From an uncultured Bacillota bacterium (GTDB lineage: Bacteria > Bacillota > Clostridia > Christensenellales > UBA1242): DNA of 64,000 bases. Location of the stretch: contig CASFBF010000010.1 in the NCBI GenBank assembly GCA_949292985.1, positions 139,485 through 203,484 of the forward strand. The letters run 5' to 3'. Position 1 is the first letter of the stretch. Each line of letters begins with the position of its first letter. Below are positions 39,628 to 48,437 of the stretch, piece by piece. Below the pieces are notes generated by a model that worked only from the letters and a program-made list of their open reading frames with translations, was not told where the DNA came from and made no database searches. The translations under genes were made by a program, and so were the position numbers.

Positions 39628-40217
39628 ATTTCAACCCTTCCTTCCATTGCTTTTGAAAGCGTTATCTCATCGGCATATTCAAGGTCGCTACCCATAGAAA
39701 TGCCCTGCGCCAATCTGGTAACCTTTATTCCCATAGGTTTTAAAAGTTTGGCTATATACATGGCAGTCGCATCGCCCTCAACATCGGGGTCGGTTGCCAT
39801 AATAACTTCTTGCGTGCCAAGTTCGTTAATGCGCTTTAAAAGTTCTTTAATGTGAATATCATTTGGCCCTTTGTTTTCAAGCGGACTTAACAACCCGAAA
39901 AGCACATGATAAACGCCATCAAAATTCTTAACCTTTTCCATAGATAAAATATCTTTTGGCTCTTTAACCACGCAAATAGTTTTTCCACTTCTGCTTTCGC
40001 ATATATCACAAACAGGCTTGTCCGTATAATTTCCGCATTTAGAACATAGCCCTATTTTTTGCTTAACCTGAATTATAGCGTCTGCAAAATTGTTTGCTCT
40101 TTCACTGCTTCCTTCAATAATTGAATAAGCATAGCGCTGGGCAGTTTTATATCCCACGCCAGGCAAACTTCTAAAATATTCAATAAGCCTTTCAATTGGT
40201 TCGTCAAACTTAGCCAT
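39624..40217 (-). CDS. recR: Recombination mediator RecR
   Basis: This 197-residue protein acts with RecFO to load RecA. The N-terminal HhH has PGVGYKTAQRYAY, the zinc finger is CSKCGNYTDKPVCDIC, and the Toprim domain has VVKEPKDILSMEKV and MATDPDVEGDATAMYIAKLL. It lies in the classic dnaX-ybaB-recR order and is coupled to argS downstream. Confidence 0.98.
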   Translation of the reverse strand: MAKFDEPIERLIEYFRSLPGVGYKTAQRYAYSIIEGSSERANNFADAIIQVKQKIGLCSKCGNYTDKPVCDICESRSGKTICVVKEPKDILSMEKVKNFDGVYHVLFGLLSPLENKGPNDIHIKELLKRINELGTQEVIMATDPDVEGDATAMYIAKLLKPMGIKVTRLAQGISMGSDLEYADEITLSKAMEGRVEI

Positions 40218-40219
40218 TT

Positions 40220-40537
40220 TTACATTCCTGGAATTTGAGGAATAGATTGTTTTTCCTCGATATCAATCTTAGCCATAACATCGTTGAAAGCAGAAACAAT
40301 TAAGTCTTCCAACATTTCAATATCGTCTGGGTCAACAACTTCTGGTTTGATTTTGATTTCTTTAAGTGTTTTGTTTCCAAACATGGTTATTTCAACCATT
40401 CCACCACCAACAACACTTGTAAATTCTTTGGCATCAAGTTCTGCCCTTGCCCTCTGCATATCCTGTTGCATTTTTTGTGCTTGACGCATGAGTTGTTGCA
40501 TATTTCCTCCGCCAAAGCCACCAAATCCGTATCCCAT
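40220..40537 (-). CDS. ybaB: YbaB/EbfC nucleoid-associated protein
   Basis: This 105-residue protein has a Gly-rich start (MGYGFGGFGGGNMQQLMRQA) and a helix KMQQDMQRARAELDAKEF. GGGMVEITMFGNKTLKEIKI and the helix PDDIEMLEDLIVSAFNDVMA complete the family pattern. It forms dimers that bind DNA. GGAGG precedes the ATG. Two bases separate it from recR. Confidence 0.97.
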   Translation of the reverse strand: MGYGFGGFGGGNMQQLMRQAQKMQQDMQRARAELDAKEFTSVVGGGMVEITMFGNKTLKEIKIKPEVVDPDDIEMLEDLIVSAFNDVMAKIDIEEKQSIPQIPGM

Positions 40538-40549
40538 AAATAACCTCCG

Positions 40550-41991
40550 TTAATCTATAATTTTAAATTTTTTTCCAAACATTTTTTGTAATGCTATTTT
40601 ATCTTCATCTGCCTGAGTTGGTTTAAAAACTTTCTCTGCAATTGTTACACAAAGCTCCACGCCTTGCCAACTTAATGCCCTTTCTATTTCCCTCTTGCCG
40701 TCATCAAGCAATGAAAACACGGTTTTATCAGGAGTTGTGATAATCAAATTGCCGTCAACTATCTCAACATCAGTTATATCACCGCAAGCCACATGCAACG
40801 CTACATGGTGGTGTTCTTTTAAAAACAAAACAACTTTACCCCAAATATCTTTTGCACTGCCAACTTTGGCTTGCCTATTTATCAGTTTTTTTTTGCGTCC
40901 TCACCATTTATACACGATATTGCAATGCTTTCAATAAGTAACCTTGTTGACAAGGTGTAGCGAAGTTCATTTTCGCAAGACGCAAAGTTTTGCATGTATA
41001 ATATCAGTTGTTTATCCGTTGCCTTATCTGCCTGCGCCATATATTTTTCAAGCACTTCACCAGAAAAATTTAATATTTCTTCTGGATTAGCGCAAGTTTT
41101 GCAAACGAGTAAATCTCTGGCATGCTTTGCCAAATCTTTCGCAAAAACCGCCAAATTTTTGCCAGAACGATCGATTTCATTTACAAGCGTAAGAACTCCG
41201 CCAATATCTCTATCAATTATTTTGTCAAAGAAATTTATAAGCAAATCGTGGTCGGTTGTTCCCAAAACTTTAAGAACATCTTGCTTTGTTATATGACCAT
41301 TGGCATAAGCATTGATACTATCTGCGATTGAAAGAGTGTCTCTCACACTACCTTCGCCACTAGATGCAATAAGTTTTACAGCCTCTGGCTCGGCTTCTAT
41401 CCCTTCACTTTTGAAAACATTGTTTAAAACTTTGCATAAGTCTTCTATTGAAAGCAATCTAAAATCAAACCTGGAACATCTTGAAAGAATTGTGGCAGGA
41501 AGTTTTTGAACTTCTGTGGTTGCCAATATGAAAATAACATATTTAGGTGGCTCTTCCAAAGTTTTAAGAAGTGCGTTAAATGCACTGTCTGAAAGCATGT
41601 GCACTTCGTCTATAATGTAAACTTTATATTTCGCACCAATCGGCGCAAATTTAACTTTTTCTCTAAGTTCTCTAATATCATCTACTCTGTTGTTTGAAGC
41701 AGCGTCGATTTCAATGATGTTTATGTCATTTTCTGCGCTAAGCCTTTTGCAAACTTCACACTCCCCACATGGCGAACCCGTTGTGTTATTTTGACAATTA
41801 ACTGCTTTTGCAAAAATTTTTGCCACGCTTGTTTTACCAGTTCCCCTTGAACCTGTAAAAAGGTAGGCATGAGAAATTTTATCAGCCAAAATCTGATTTG
41901 CAAGTGTTTTAGTTATATGCTCTTGCCCCACAACTTCTTCAAAAGTTCTGGGTCTATATTTTCTATAAAGAGCGAGATGTGTGTTTTCCAT
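40550..41991 (-). CDS. dnaX: DNA polymerase III tau-form, reached by a -1 shift at an A9 run
   Basis: A single -1 shift (or one extra A added during transcription) at 40886-40894 joins the dnaX frame to an open frame ending at 40550, giving about 480 residues. The added segment begins LINRQAKVGSAKDIWGKVVL and ends KMFGKKFKIID, containing HHHVALHVACGDITD. It follows the first frame with no gap, has no ribosome site of its own, and is the position of the DnaX C-terminal region that contacts the polymerase. E. coli and Thermus make tau and gamma the same way, Thermus with an A9 run by transcriptional slippage. Confidence 0.75.
40882..41991 (-). CDS. dnaX: DNA polymerase III gamma-form (clamp loader ATPase)
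   Basis: The unshifted product has 369 residues: LALYRKYRPRTFEEVVGQEH at the N-terminus, Walker A GSRGTGKTS, zinc module CGECEVC, DEVHML Walker B, and sensor 1 LATTEVQKLPATILSRCSRF. It ends EDAKKN at a TGA immediately after the A9 run. The clamp loader puts the beta clamp on primed DNA. ATG 41991 is chosen: a TATAAT box ends 6 bases before it, and the upstream ATG at 41997 would leave no transcribed base. The mRNA is leaderless. Confidence 0.93.
   Translation of the reverse strand: MENTHLALYRKYRPRTFEEVVGQEHITKTLANQILADKISHAYLFTGSRGTGKTSVAKIFAKAVNCQNNTTGSPCGECEVCKRLSAENDINIIEIDAASNNRVDDIRELREKVKFAPIGAKYKVYIIDEVHMLSDSAFNALLKTLEEPPKYVIFILATTEVQKLPATILSRCSRFDFRLLSIEDLCKVLNNVFKSEGIEAEPEAVKLIASSGEGSVRDTLSIADSINAYANGHITKQDVLKVLGTTDHDLLINFFDKIIDRDIGGVLTLVNEIDRSGKNLAVFAKDLAKHARDLLVCKTCANPEEILNFSGEVLEKYMAQADKATDKQLILYMQNFASCENELRYTLSTRLLIESIAISCINGEDAKKN
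40885..40897 (-). promoter_or_regulatory. Slippery A9 run at the end of dnaX frame 0
   Basis: In the minus strand the codons are GCA AAA AAA AAC TGA: nine As (40894-40886) followed by CTGA. Both ribosomal -1 slipping and RNA-polymerase slippage would reach the downstream frame. Confidence 0.8.
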
Positions 41992-42026
41992 AGCCATATT
42001 ATACAATTTTTCCTTTTGTTTGTCTA
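41992..42026 (-). promoter_or_regulatory. Promoter giving a leaderless dnaX mRNA
   Basis: TAGACA (42026-42021), spacer 17, TATAAT (42003-41998), then 6 bases to ATG at 41991. The -35/-10 overlap the end of the upstream tpiA region (stop at 42030). No ribosome site. Confidence 0.8.
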
Positions 42027-42029
42027 CAA

Positions 42030-42779
42030 TCACTTAACAGAATTTACAATATTTAAAAATGCATTTACATTAAGTGACAACCCGCCAATAAGCCCTCCGT
42101 CAATTCCAGCACTATTTAAAAGCGGGGAATAATTTTTTTCGTTAATACTTCCACCATAAAGCACTTGAATGTCACGGCTGGCTTTTTCTGAAAAGTTTTC
42201 TAAAATCACTTTTCTGATTACTTTTGCTGCATTTTCCACATCTTTAACAGAAGCATTATTTCCTGTTCCTATTGCCCAAATTGGCTCATAGGCAATTATA
42301 ACACTTTCAAGTTCGTTTTCATAAAGCCCTCGCAAATCTTCTTCAAGTTGTTTACGAATTACTTCATATGTTTGCTCGGTGTTTCTATCTGCCAAACTTT
42401 CACCAACGCAAACAATGCATTTTAAACCGTTTTTAAGAGCGGTTTTAATTTTTTTGTTGATGAGTTTATCACTTTCCTTAAATTTTATTCTTCTATCACT
42501 ATGCCCTATCAAAACATATTCCACTCCATACGCTTTGAGCATTTTTGCACTAACCTCGCCTGTAAAAGCGCCTTGCTCTTCATCGCTTACATTTTGAGCG
42601 CCTATTTTAACAACGCTTCCATCTGTTAAAAAACGAGCAAATGGAATATTCACAAATGTTGGGCAAATTACAACATCTGCCCTAACTCCTGTAAATTGCG
42701 AAACAAACTTAATAAAATATTGTTTAACTTCATTTGGTTGCTCATTCATTTTAAAATTTGCAACAATCAATTTTTTCAT
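42030..42779 (-). CDS. tpiA: Triosephosphate isomerase
   Basis: This 249-residue TIM barrel interconverts DHAP and GAP in glycolysis. The catalytic Lys is in NFKMN, the catalytic His in LIGHSDRR (Asp where most have Glu) and the catalytic Glu in AYEPIWAIGTG; the phosphate loops are YGGSIN and GGLIGGLSL. The start overlaps the end of pgk by 4 bases, so the two are coupled. Confidence 0.97.
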   Translation of the reverse strand: MKKLIVANFKMNEQPNEVKQYFIKFVSQFTGVRADVVICPTFVNIPFARFLTDGSVVKIGAQNVSDEEQGAFTGEVSAKMLKAYGVEYVLIGHSDRRIKFKESDKLINKKIKTALKNGLKCIVCVGESLADRNTEQTYEVIRKQLEEDLRGLYENELESVIIAYEPIWAIGTGNNASVKDVENAAKVIRKVILENFSEKASRDIQVLYGGSINEKNYSPLLNSAGIDGGLIGGLSLNVNAFLNIVNSVK

Positions 42780-43957
42780 ATATATTTCTCCTGAATAACT
42801 TCAACCCCTGGCAATTCGCCACCTTCAAGCAATTTTAAAGTTGCTCCACCGCCAGTTGAAACATGATTGATTAAACTTAAACAATGCGCCTGCTTTACTG
42901 CGCTTACGCTGTCTCCGCCACCCACGATTGAGTATGCATTACTGTGTCCAATTGCTTTTGCGATTTCAAATGTCCCTTTTTGGAATTTTTCATCTTCGTA
43001 TTTACCAAGCGGACCATTCCAAATAACTTGTTTTGCCGAGTCAATCTCTTTTTCAAACATTTTAATTGTTTGAGGACCTATATCACTTCCCACCATTTCA
43101 CCAGACAATGTTTCAGTAACAAATGCTCTCTGTCTTTTGTCGCCATAATTATAAGCAACATGGTCAACAGGCAGCAACACTTTTTTGCCAAGCCTATCTG
43201 CTTCTCCCAGTATTTCGTCTGCAACCCGCACACTTTCCATGCTGGAAAAACTTCTGCCGATGGTTTGTCCTTTTGCCATCATAAACGAATAAGCCATTGC
43301 CCCGCCAATTAAAACGCTATCTGCCGTTTTGAGAATGTTAAGTATTGCCTTTATTTTATCTTCAACCTTCGCTCCGCCAAATATTGCAATAAACGGACTT
43401 TTTGGGCTTTCTAGTGCGTTTGTTATAAGGTTGATTTCATTTTCCACCAAAAATCCAATGGCGTTTGGAAGAAGTCTTGCAACTCCATAAGTTGAAGCAT
43501 GCTTTCTATGTGCCACACCAAAAGCATCATTAACATATATGTCCGCCAAAGATGCAAGTTGCTTTGCAAAAGCAGGGTCGTTCTCGGTCTCTTCTTTATA
43601 AAACCTTACATTTTCAAGAAGTAAAATGGAGCCATTTGATAAACTGTTTACCTGCTCTTTAACTTCATCACCAAGAACCTTATGAGCAAACTGCACTTTC
43701 CCCGGAAAATATTTCATAAGCATAAGTGAAATTGGCCAAAGTGAAAGCCTAAAATCGAACCCATTTGGTCTGCCAAGATGTGAACATATTATAACTTTCG
43801 CTCCCCTGTCCACCAAAAATCTGATTGTTGGCAGTTCATTTATAAGTCTGGTCGTATCGGTAAAACGCCCAACTTTATCCATAGGCAGGTTAAAATCTGC
43901 CCTAAGTAAAATTCTTTTCCCTTCAATATTAACTAAATCTCTGATGCTTCTTTTCAC
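42776..43957 (-). CDS. pgk: Phosphoglycerate kinase
   Basis: This 393-residue glycolytic kinase transfers phosphate from 1,3-bisphosphoglycerate to ADP. Motifs: LLRADFNLPMD near the N-terminus, SHLGRPNG, VNDAFGVAHRKHAST, GGAKVEDKI and GGGDSVSAVKQ with the late STGGGATLKLLEGGELPGV. The GTG start at 43957 follows AAGGAGG. It is in operon with tpiA. Confidence 0.98.
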   Translation of the reverse strand: MKRSIRDLVNIEGKRILLRADFNLPMDKVGRFTDTTRLINELPTIRFLVDRGAKVIICSHLGRPNGFDFRLSLWPISLMLMKYFPGKVQFAHKVLGDEVKEQVNSLSNGSILLLENVRFYKEETENDPAFAKQLASLADIYVNDAFGVAHRKHASTYGVARLLPNAIGFLVENEINLITNALESPKSPFIAIFGGAKVEDKIKAILNILKTADSVLIGGAMAYSFMMAKGQTIGRSFSSMESVRVADEILGEADRLGKKVLLPVDHVAYNYGDKRQRAFVTETLSGEMVGSDIGPQTIKMFEKEIDSAKQVIWNGPLGKYEDEKFQKGTFEIAKAIGHSNAYSIVGGGDSVSAVKQAHCLSLINHVSTGGGATLKLLEGGELPGVEVIQEKYI

Positions 43958-43992
43958 TTAAAGCCTCCTTTTAATAATATACACTTTTTTGC

Positions 43993-44907
43993 TTAGTTTT
44001 CAAAATGATTATTTAGGCTTTGGAACAATTTCAAACTTTCGTCAATATTCGATTGCAGTGCCAATTTTTGTTTAATTTGAGATGAAGCGTGCATTTTAGA
44101 CGCATACGCTAAAAAATGTTTTCTCAAATATAAATTTAAAAATTTTTCGGGATATATTTCTCTAAGCAACTGCACATGTTTTTTTATTGATTCAAAGGCA
44201 TCAATTTTATCTCCATTGTGATTTAAAATACTAAAAATCCACGGACTTCCAACCGCTCCTCTACCAATCATTACACCGTCAACACCCGTTAATAACATTT
44301 TTTGATAAGACTTTTCGTCAACTATATCTCCGTTGCCATACACCGGAATTTGAACACTATTTTTTGCGGTAGCAATAGCATCGTAATCCACACTCCCAGA
44401 ATACATCTGTTTTGCAGTTCTGCCATGCACTGTAATAAAGTCTGCGCCACTTTCTTCGCACATTTTTGCTATTTGTGAGATATTATTAAAATCAAAACCT
44501 ATTCTGACTTTAACTGATAAAGTTTTATCGCCCACAACTTTTTTACATTCGCTGATTATCTTACTTGCCAAAGGCAAATTTTTAAGTAATGCCGACCCCT
44601 CACCATTTTTAATAATTTTGGGAGCGGGACAGCCCATGTTTATATCTATCCCTTCAAAATTTTGCAAAATAGGATTTTGAACAGCCTCCGCCATAACAGA
44701 TGCATCTTTACCAAAAATTTGTGCTATAACTGCCTTTTCGTTGTTGCCTCTAAACGCAAGAGATTTTGTTTTTTCGCTTTCATATTTCATAGCCTGAGCC
44801 GAAAGCATTTCAGTAAAAGTTAAGTCTGCGCCATAATCTGCGCAAACTTGTCTAAATCCCACATCACTATAACCTGCCATAGGCGCAAGAACAAACTTAG
44901 CATTCAT
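43993..44907 (-). CDS. dus: tRNA-dihydrouridine synthase
   Basis: This 304-residue FMN barrel reduces uridines in tRNA. It starts FVLAPMAGYSDVGFRQVC. GIDINMGCPAPKIIKNGEGS contains the catalytic Cys, and GADFITVHGRTAKQMYSG and GVDGVMIGRGAVGSPWIF hold the FMN phosphate site. The length is normal for the DusB/C group. ATG 44907 lies 6 bases after a TAAAAT box and has no ribosome site, so the mRNA is probably leaderless. Confidence 0.96.
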   Translation of the reverse strand: MNAKFVLAPMAGYSDVGFRQVCADYGADLTFTEMLSAQAMKYESEKTKSLAFRGNNEKAVIAQIFGKDASVMAEAVQNPILQNFEGIDINMGCPAPKIIKNGEGSALLKNLPLASKIISECKKVVGDKTLSVKVRIGFDFNNISQIAKMCEESGADFITVHGRTAKQMYSGSVDYDAIATAKNSVQIPVYGNGDIVDEKSYQKMLLTGVDGVMIGRGAVGSPWIFSILNHNGDKIDAFESIKKHVQLLREIYPEKFLNLYLRKHFLAYASKMHASSQIKQKLALQSNIDESLKLFQSLNNHFEN

Positions 44908-44913
44908 GGCTAT

Positions 44914-44942
44914 ATTTTATCAAAAAAATAACCGAAAAACAA
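44914..44942 (-). promoter_or_regulatory. Promoter giving a leaderless dus mRNA
   Basis: TTGTTT (44942-44937), spacer 17, TAAAAT (44919-44914), then 6 bases to ATG 44907. Confidence 0.65.
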
Positions 44943-44946
44943 ACAA

Positions 44947-46488
44947 TTATAAGGTTTGGTTTGGATTGTTTGACTTAGCCTTAAACTTATGCCACACTTC
45001 ACCAAGCACTTCTGATAAGATAGGATAAGTTAAAAACGCATAAAGGGCACAACCCATCAACACACTGCACACAATTTGCATAATATTTGACAAGACTATT
45101 TTCCTTGAAAACAATACAATCGATAAAGTCATTGCAGTGGAAGCGAGCAGTGGAAGCGCCAAATCAAAAAAGTCAACAGATATTTTCCTTTTGTTTTTAA
45201 TTAACGCCAAAATACAAACCGTAGCGGACAAGGCGATATTTCCAATAACCACCCCGTAAATATTTATGGTTGGCAAAGCGCATAGCAAATAAACGCATGC
45301 AATCTTTAACACCCCGCCTATTATGTATGAAGCCATGCAAAAACCAAACTTCCCTTTTGCCTGTAACAAAGCCACAAAAAATTGCATAAGTGCAGAGATT
45401 ACAACCGACGCTGAACCAAAATAGGTCAGATAAACAGCATAATCAAGCATAGCCTTATCAAGAGAAGGATAAACCAAACTATAAAGCGGTCTGCAAATGC
45501 AACAAAGCCCAAAAACAATTGGCAAAAGCACATACCACATAATTTTAAGGGCTTTTGAAATAGCCTGCTCACTATCATGCTGGGATAATTGTGCCTCCAT
45601 AAAAGAAACCGTTGGCAACATCGCCACAGATATTGAAGTTGATATGATAAGCGGAAAATTTAAAATTGCACCAACAACCCCTGTTTGCAAGCCAAATAAT
45701 GCAGTTGCAATCTGCGGAGCAAAACCAGCCACAGCAAGACGAGAAGTTACAATAAAACTATCAACAGCAGAAACAAACGGAAGAACTGCACTGCCAAAAG
45801 AAAGCGGAATTGAGGCCTTTAAAAAAACTCTTTGCATACACCTTTCTTTAACTGATGGCAATTTTGTTTTTATCTTCATGCTTATTGATAAAAAAATAAT
45901 TGCAGCAAGTTCACCAATTGTAACCCCTAAAAATGCGCCAAAAACGCCTGCTTCAACACCTTTTTTACCCAAAACAAAACTTAACCCTAGCCCCAATGCA
46001 AATTTAAAAACTTGCTCTAAAATTTGACTTACAGCAGTTGGCGTCATGTTTTCATAACCCTGGAAAACTCCCCTTAAAGAAGCGATAATGCCACCTAATG
46101 GAATTAAAAACACCATAAGCCTGTAAGATAAACAAGCACTGATAGAACCTTGCAAAGTTGCAATAGGTTTTGCCAAAACAAATAAAACTCCTCCACCTAA
46201 AACGCCAAACAAAATGCTGTAAAAAATTGCAACCCTAATAAGTGATTTTATTTTTGCATAATCACCCCTAGCCCTTGCCTGTGAAATAAATTTTGAAAGC
46301 GCCGTGGCAACACCTCCGCTTGTTAGAATAAGCATAAAAGAATAAACTGACATAACCATTTGAAACACGCCAATCCCTTCAATGCCTAAAATAGAGGTTA
46401 ACGGCAACCTAAAAAAAGCGCCCAAAAGTTTACAAATCAGCCCGCTTATAATTAAAACAATAGTACCTCTTCCAATACTTTTACTCAT
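44947..46488 (-). CDS. SpoVB/MurJ-type polysaccharide or lipid II flippase
   Basis: This 513-residue protein has 14 predicted helices of the MOP/MATE-like fold. The N-terminus KSIGRGTIVLIISGLICKLL, then GAFFRLPLTSILGIEGIGVF and QMVMSVYSFMLILTSGGVAT, is the SpoVB pattern. It probably moves lipid-linked peptidoglycan or cell-surface precursors across the membrane. It lies immediately upstream of dus on the same strand but with a separate dus promoter. No Shine-Dalgarno site is seen before the ATG. Confidence 0.88.
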   Translation of the reverse strand: MSKSIGRGTIVLIISGLICKLLGAFFRLPLTSILGIEGIGVFQMVMSVYSFMLILTSGGVATALSKFISQARARGDYAKIKSLIRVAIFYSILFGVLGGGVLFVLAKPIATLQGSISACLSYRLMVFLIPLGGIIASLRGVFQGYENMTPTAVSQILEQVFKFALGLGLSFVLGKKGVEAGVFGAFLGVTIGELAAIIFLSISMKIKTKLPSVKERCMQRVFLKASIPLSFGSAVLPFVSAVDSFIVTSRLAVAGFAPQIATALFGLQTGVVGAILNFPLIISTSISVAMLPTVSFMEAQLSQHDSEQAISKALKIMWYVLLPIVFGLCCICRPLYSLVYPSLDKAMLDYAVYLTYFGSASVVISALMQFFVALLQAKGKFGFCMASYIIGGVLKIACVYLLCALPTINIYGVVIGNIALSATVCILALIKNKRKISVDFFDLALPLLASTAMTLSIVLFSRKIVLSNIMQIVCSVLMGCALYAFLTYPILSEVLGEVWHKFKAKSNNPNQTL

Positions 46489-46531
46489 AAAAGTTAGTTT
46501 GCACGCATTAAAAAAAGTTATGCTTAGGGTA

Positions 46532-46560
46532 TTTACAAAACAAAAAAAATGTGCTATAAT
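46532..46560 (+). promoter_or_regulatory. Promoter of the 164-residue gene
   Basis: TTTACA (46532-46537), spacer 17, TATAAT (46555-46560), followed by AAGGAG (46569-46574) and ATG 46581. Confidence 0.8.
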
Positions 46561-46580
46561 TCGTCAATAAGGAGAAAGTT

Positions 46581-47075
46581 ATGGCAGACCAAACATTTAT
46601 TTCATACACCGATTCACAGAATAAAAAAGAGTTAGTACATCTTTGCATGGGTATTATGCGATCTTGTTATTATGACGAACCTCTTTCAGACCCAATGAAG
46701 GAATGGCTTGATTTAACAAGAAAATATTATTTATTTGGGACAGAAAACGCTGAAATGGAAAGAAAATGTCGACTATTTTTAAATTTATTTATTAAAAATT
46801 TTAACATTATAAAAGATTATCCTTGTTTTAAGCCATTTCAAAATTACTTACCGAATAAGGAAGCAAGGCATGTTTATTTAAAAGATCCAAAACAATCAGA
46901 AATTTTTGATATGGAAAAACTTATAGATGCAACAACCACCATAAATAACACTACTTATAACTTTAGACCTGCATCGGAAATCAATCTTGTTTCTGGTAAA
47001 GCAGTAACTGATGCTATTACTTCACAAATCAACACAATCAACGTTAACTTAGAAAGAGCAAATTATAGATTATAA
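46581..47075 (+). CDS. Hypothetical protein of 164 residues
   Basis: This soluble protein begins MADQTFISYTDSQNKKELVH and is mostly helical. The C-terminal quarter is Asn/Thr-rich (DATTTINNTTYNFRPASEIN). No family is recognised. It has a strong promoter, AAGGAG and an excellent terminator, so it is expressed alone. It converges on the 418-residue gene. Confidence 0.6.
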   Translation: MADQTFISYTDSQNKKELVHLCMGIMRSCYYDEPLSDPMKEWLDLTRKYYLFGTENAEMERKCRLFLNLFIKNFNIIKDYPCFKPFQNYLPNKEARHVYLKDPKQSEIFDMEKLIDATTTINNTTYNFRPASEINLVSGKAVTDAITSQINTINVNLERANYRL

Positions 47076-47077
47076 AA

Positions 47078-47121
47078 ACAGATAAAAAATGAAGCCAAAA
47101 TGCTTCATTTTTTTATCTGTT
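47078..47121. terminator. Long bidirectional terminator between convergent genes
   Basis: ACAGATAAAAAATGAAGC and GCTTCATTTTTTTATCTGT pair over about 18 bp with one bulge. It overlaps the end of the minus gene. Confidence 0.85.
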
Positions 47122-48369
47122 TAAACTTAAACCATCCTGTTGTAAAAAAACGTCTCTAACGCTAAAATCATCATTGATAGAAACCTTATCTCGGTTTTTT
47201 TCTGCGCAAGAATCCAACGCCCTGTCTTCGCTAGTTATAAGCATACTTTTAAAACTATTTAACATTTCGTCTTGCAAATTAGAAGATTTTGCATTTATCA
47301 ATAAATTATCAAAACTTTTTTTATTTATACCTTGAAAATTTGGTTTGGGCAGATCAATCTTGGCGGGCCCTTTTGGTGTAAGAGAAATATCTTTTTTTGC
47401 TTTTTTCTTTTTGTCACCAGATTGTTTAATGAACGATTGCCCACCCTGTAACTTTGTTTTTGCTTTTGGAATTATGATTAAACTTTTAGTTGGGCTTGAC
47501 TTACCCGCTTTGCTAGAAGTTTCTTTTGCCGATTTAATAGGCTTTGGCGCCTGTGCATCATCAAGTTTTTTTGACACAATATCAAATCTTTTAACAGGCT
47601 TTGAATATATCAATGAAACTCTAATAAAATCAGGATTTTCTTGCGCAAACTTGTTAAAACCACCATTTTTTATAATCAAATCATCAAGTTTTAATCTAAG
47701 TTTTTGAAATACTCCGCTTTTGTTTGTCTGAGCAAGCGTATTTTCCATAATTGGTTTAAACTCTTCAATAATTACCTTGCCATTTTCGCCACTTTGTTCA
47801 AGCAACCTAAGCATTTCTTTAATGTAGAATTCAGATTGAATTTCAACAATATATTCTCTCTCTGCATTTTTTTGTTTTTGAATTTCACAAATTTCATCTA
47901 TCTTTTGAGAATATTCATCTTCAAAATCTTCAATCTCATTAAACAGATTGAACGCTTTTTTCGCCCGCTCTTTAAAATCGTCGTTATATTCACTTACATA
48001 TTGCGCAATAAAGCATACAAGGTCAGCACCGTCAAGTTTTTCTGTTAGATATAAATTTGCCACACCTTGATTATTTTCAGTTTTCCAGTATTTAACTGAA
48101 AAATTTAATGTAATATATTTCAATTGGCTTGTTGCCAAATACATGTTTGCAGAAACTTCTGTAATCAACTTTTTAACTTTAATTAAAATTTTTTTAGTTT
48201 CCTCGGGAATATCATATTTCCCTTCTGGCGTGAAATCTCCAAGAAGTTTATTCAAAAACAATTGGTCAACTTGATGCAGACGATAATAATCTATTAACGA
48301 GGGATTTTCTAAAACTTCCTCGCCACCAAAAACTTTAAGCATAACTTTTTGAGGTCGTGTTTCTGCCAT
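47113..48369 (-). CDS. Hypothetical protein, helical with basic linker (418 residues)
   Basis: It begins MAETRPQKVMLKVFGGEEVL. Residues 1-270 are mostly helical and acidic; residues ~270-345 form a low-complexity Lys/Ser/Pro linker (PIKSAKETSSKAGKSSPTKS; KKKKAKKDISLTPKGPAKID); the C-terminus is a short helical tail. There is no signal peptide or catalytic motif. TATAAT and AGGTGA precede the ATG. It could be a scaffold or nucleic-acid-binding protein; the basic linker is the only hint. Confidence 0.6.
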   Translation of the reverse strand: MAETRPQKVMLKVFGGEEVLENPSLIDYYRLHQVDQLFLNKLLGDFTPEGKYDIPEETKKILIKVKKLITEVSANMYLATSQLKYITLNFSVKYWKTENNQGVANLYLTEKLDGADLVCFIAQYVSEYNDDFKERAKKAFNLFNEIEDFEDEYSQKIDEICEIQKQKNAEREYIVEIQSEFYIKEMLRLLEQSGENGKVIIEEFKPIMENTLAQTNKSGVFQKLRLKLDDLIIKNGGFNKFAQENPDFIRVSLIYSKPVKRFDIVSKKLDDAQAPKPIKSAKETSSKAGKSSPTKSLIIIPKAKTKLQGGQSFIKQSGDKKKKAKKDISLTPKGPAKIDLPKPNFQGINKKSFDNLLINAKSSNLQDEMLNSFKSMLITSEDRALDSCAEKNRDKVSINDDFSVRDVFLQQDGLSLNR

Positions 48370-48437
48370 ATTTCACCTATGGCTATTATACTATAAATTT
48401 GCTTAGAATGCAAGAATTTTTAATTGAACATATTTCC

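Noticed and set aside
40550-40828. A separate 92-codon gene downstream of dnaX
   Set aside because: The only start is a TTG without ribosome site and the frame extends upstream without stop to the A9 run; it is better explained as the frameshifted dnaX C-terminus.
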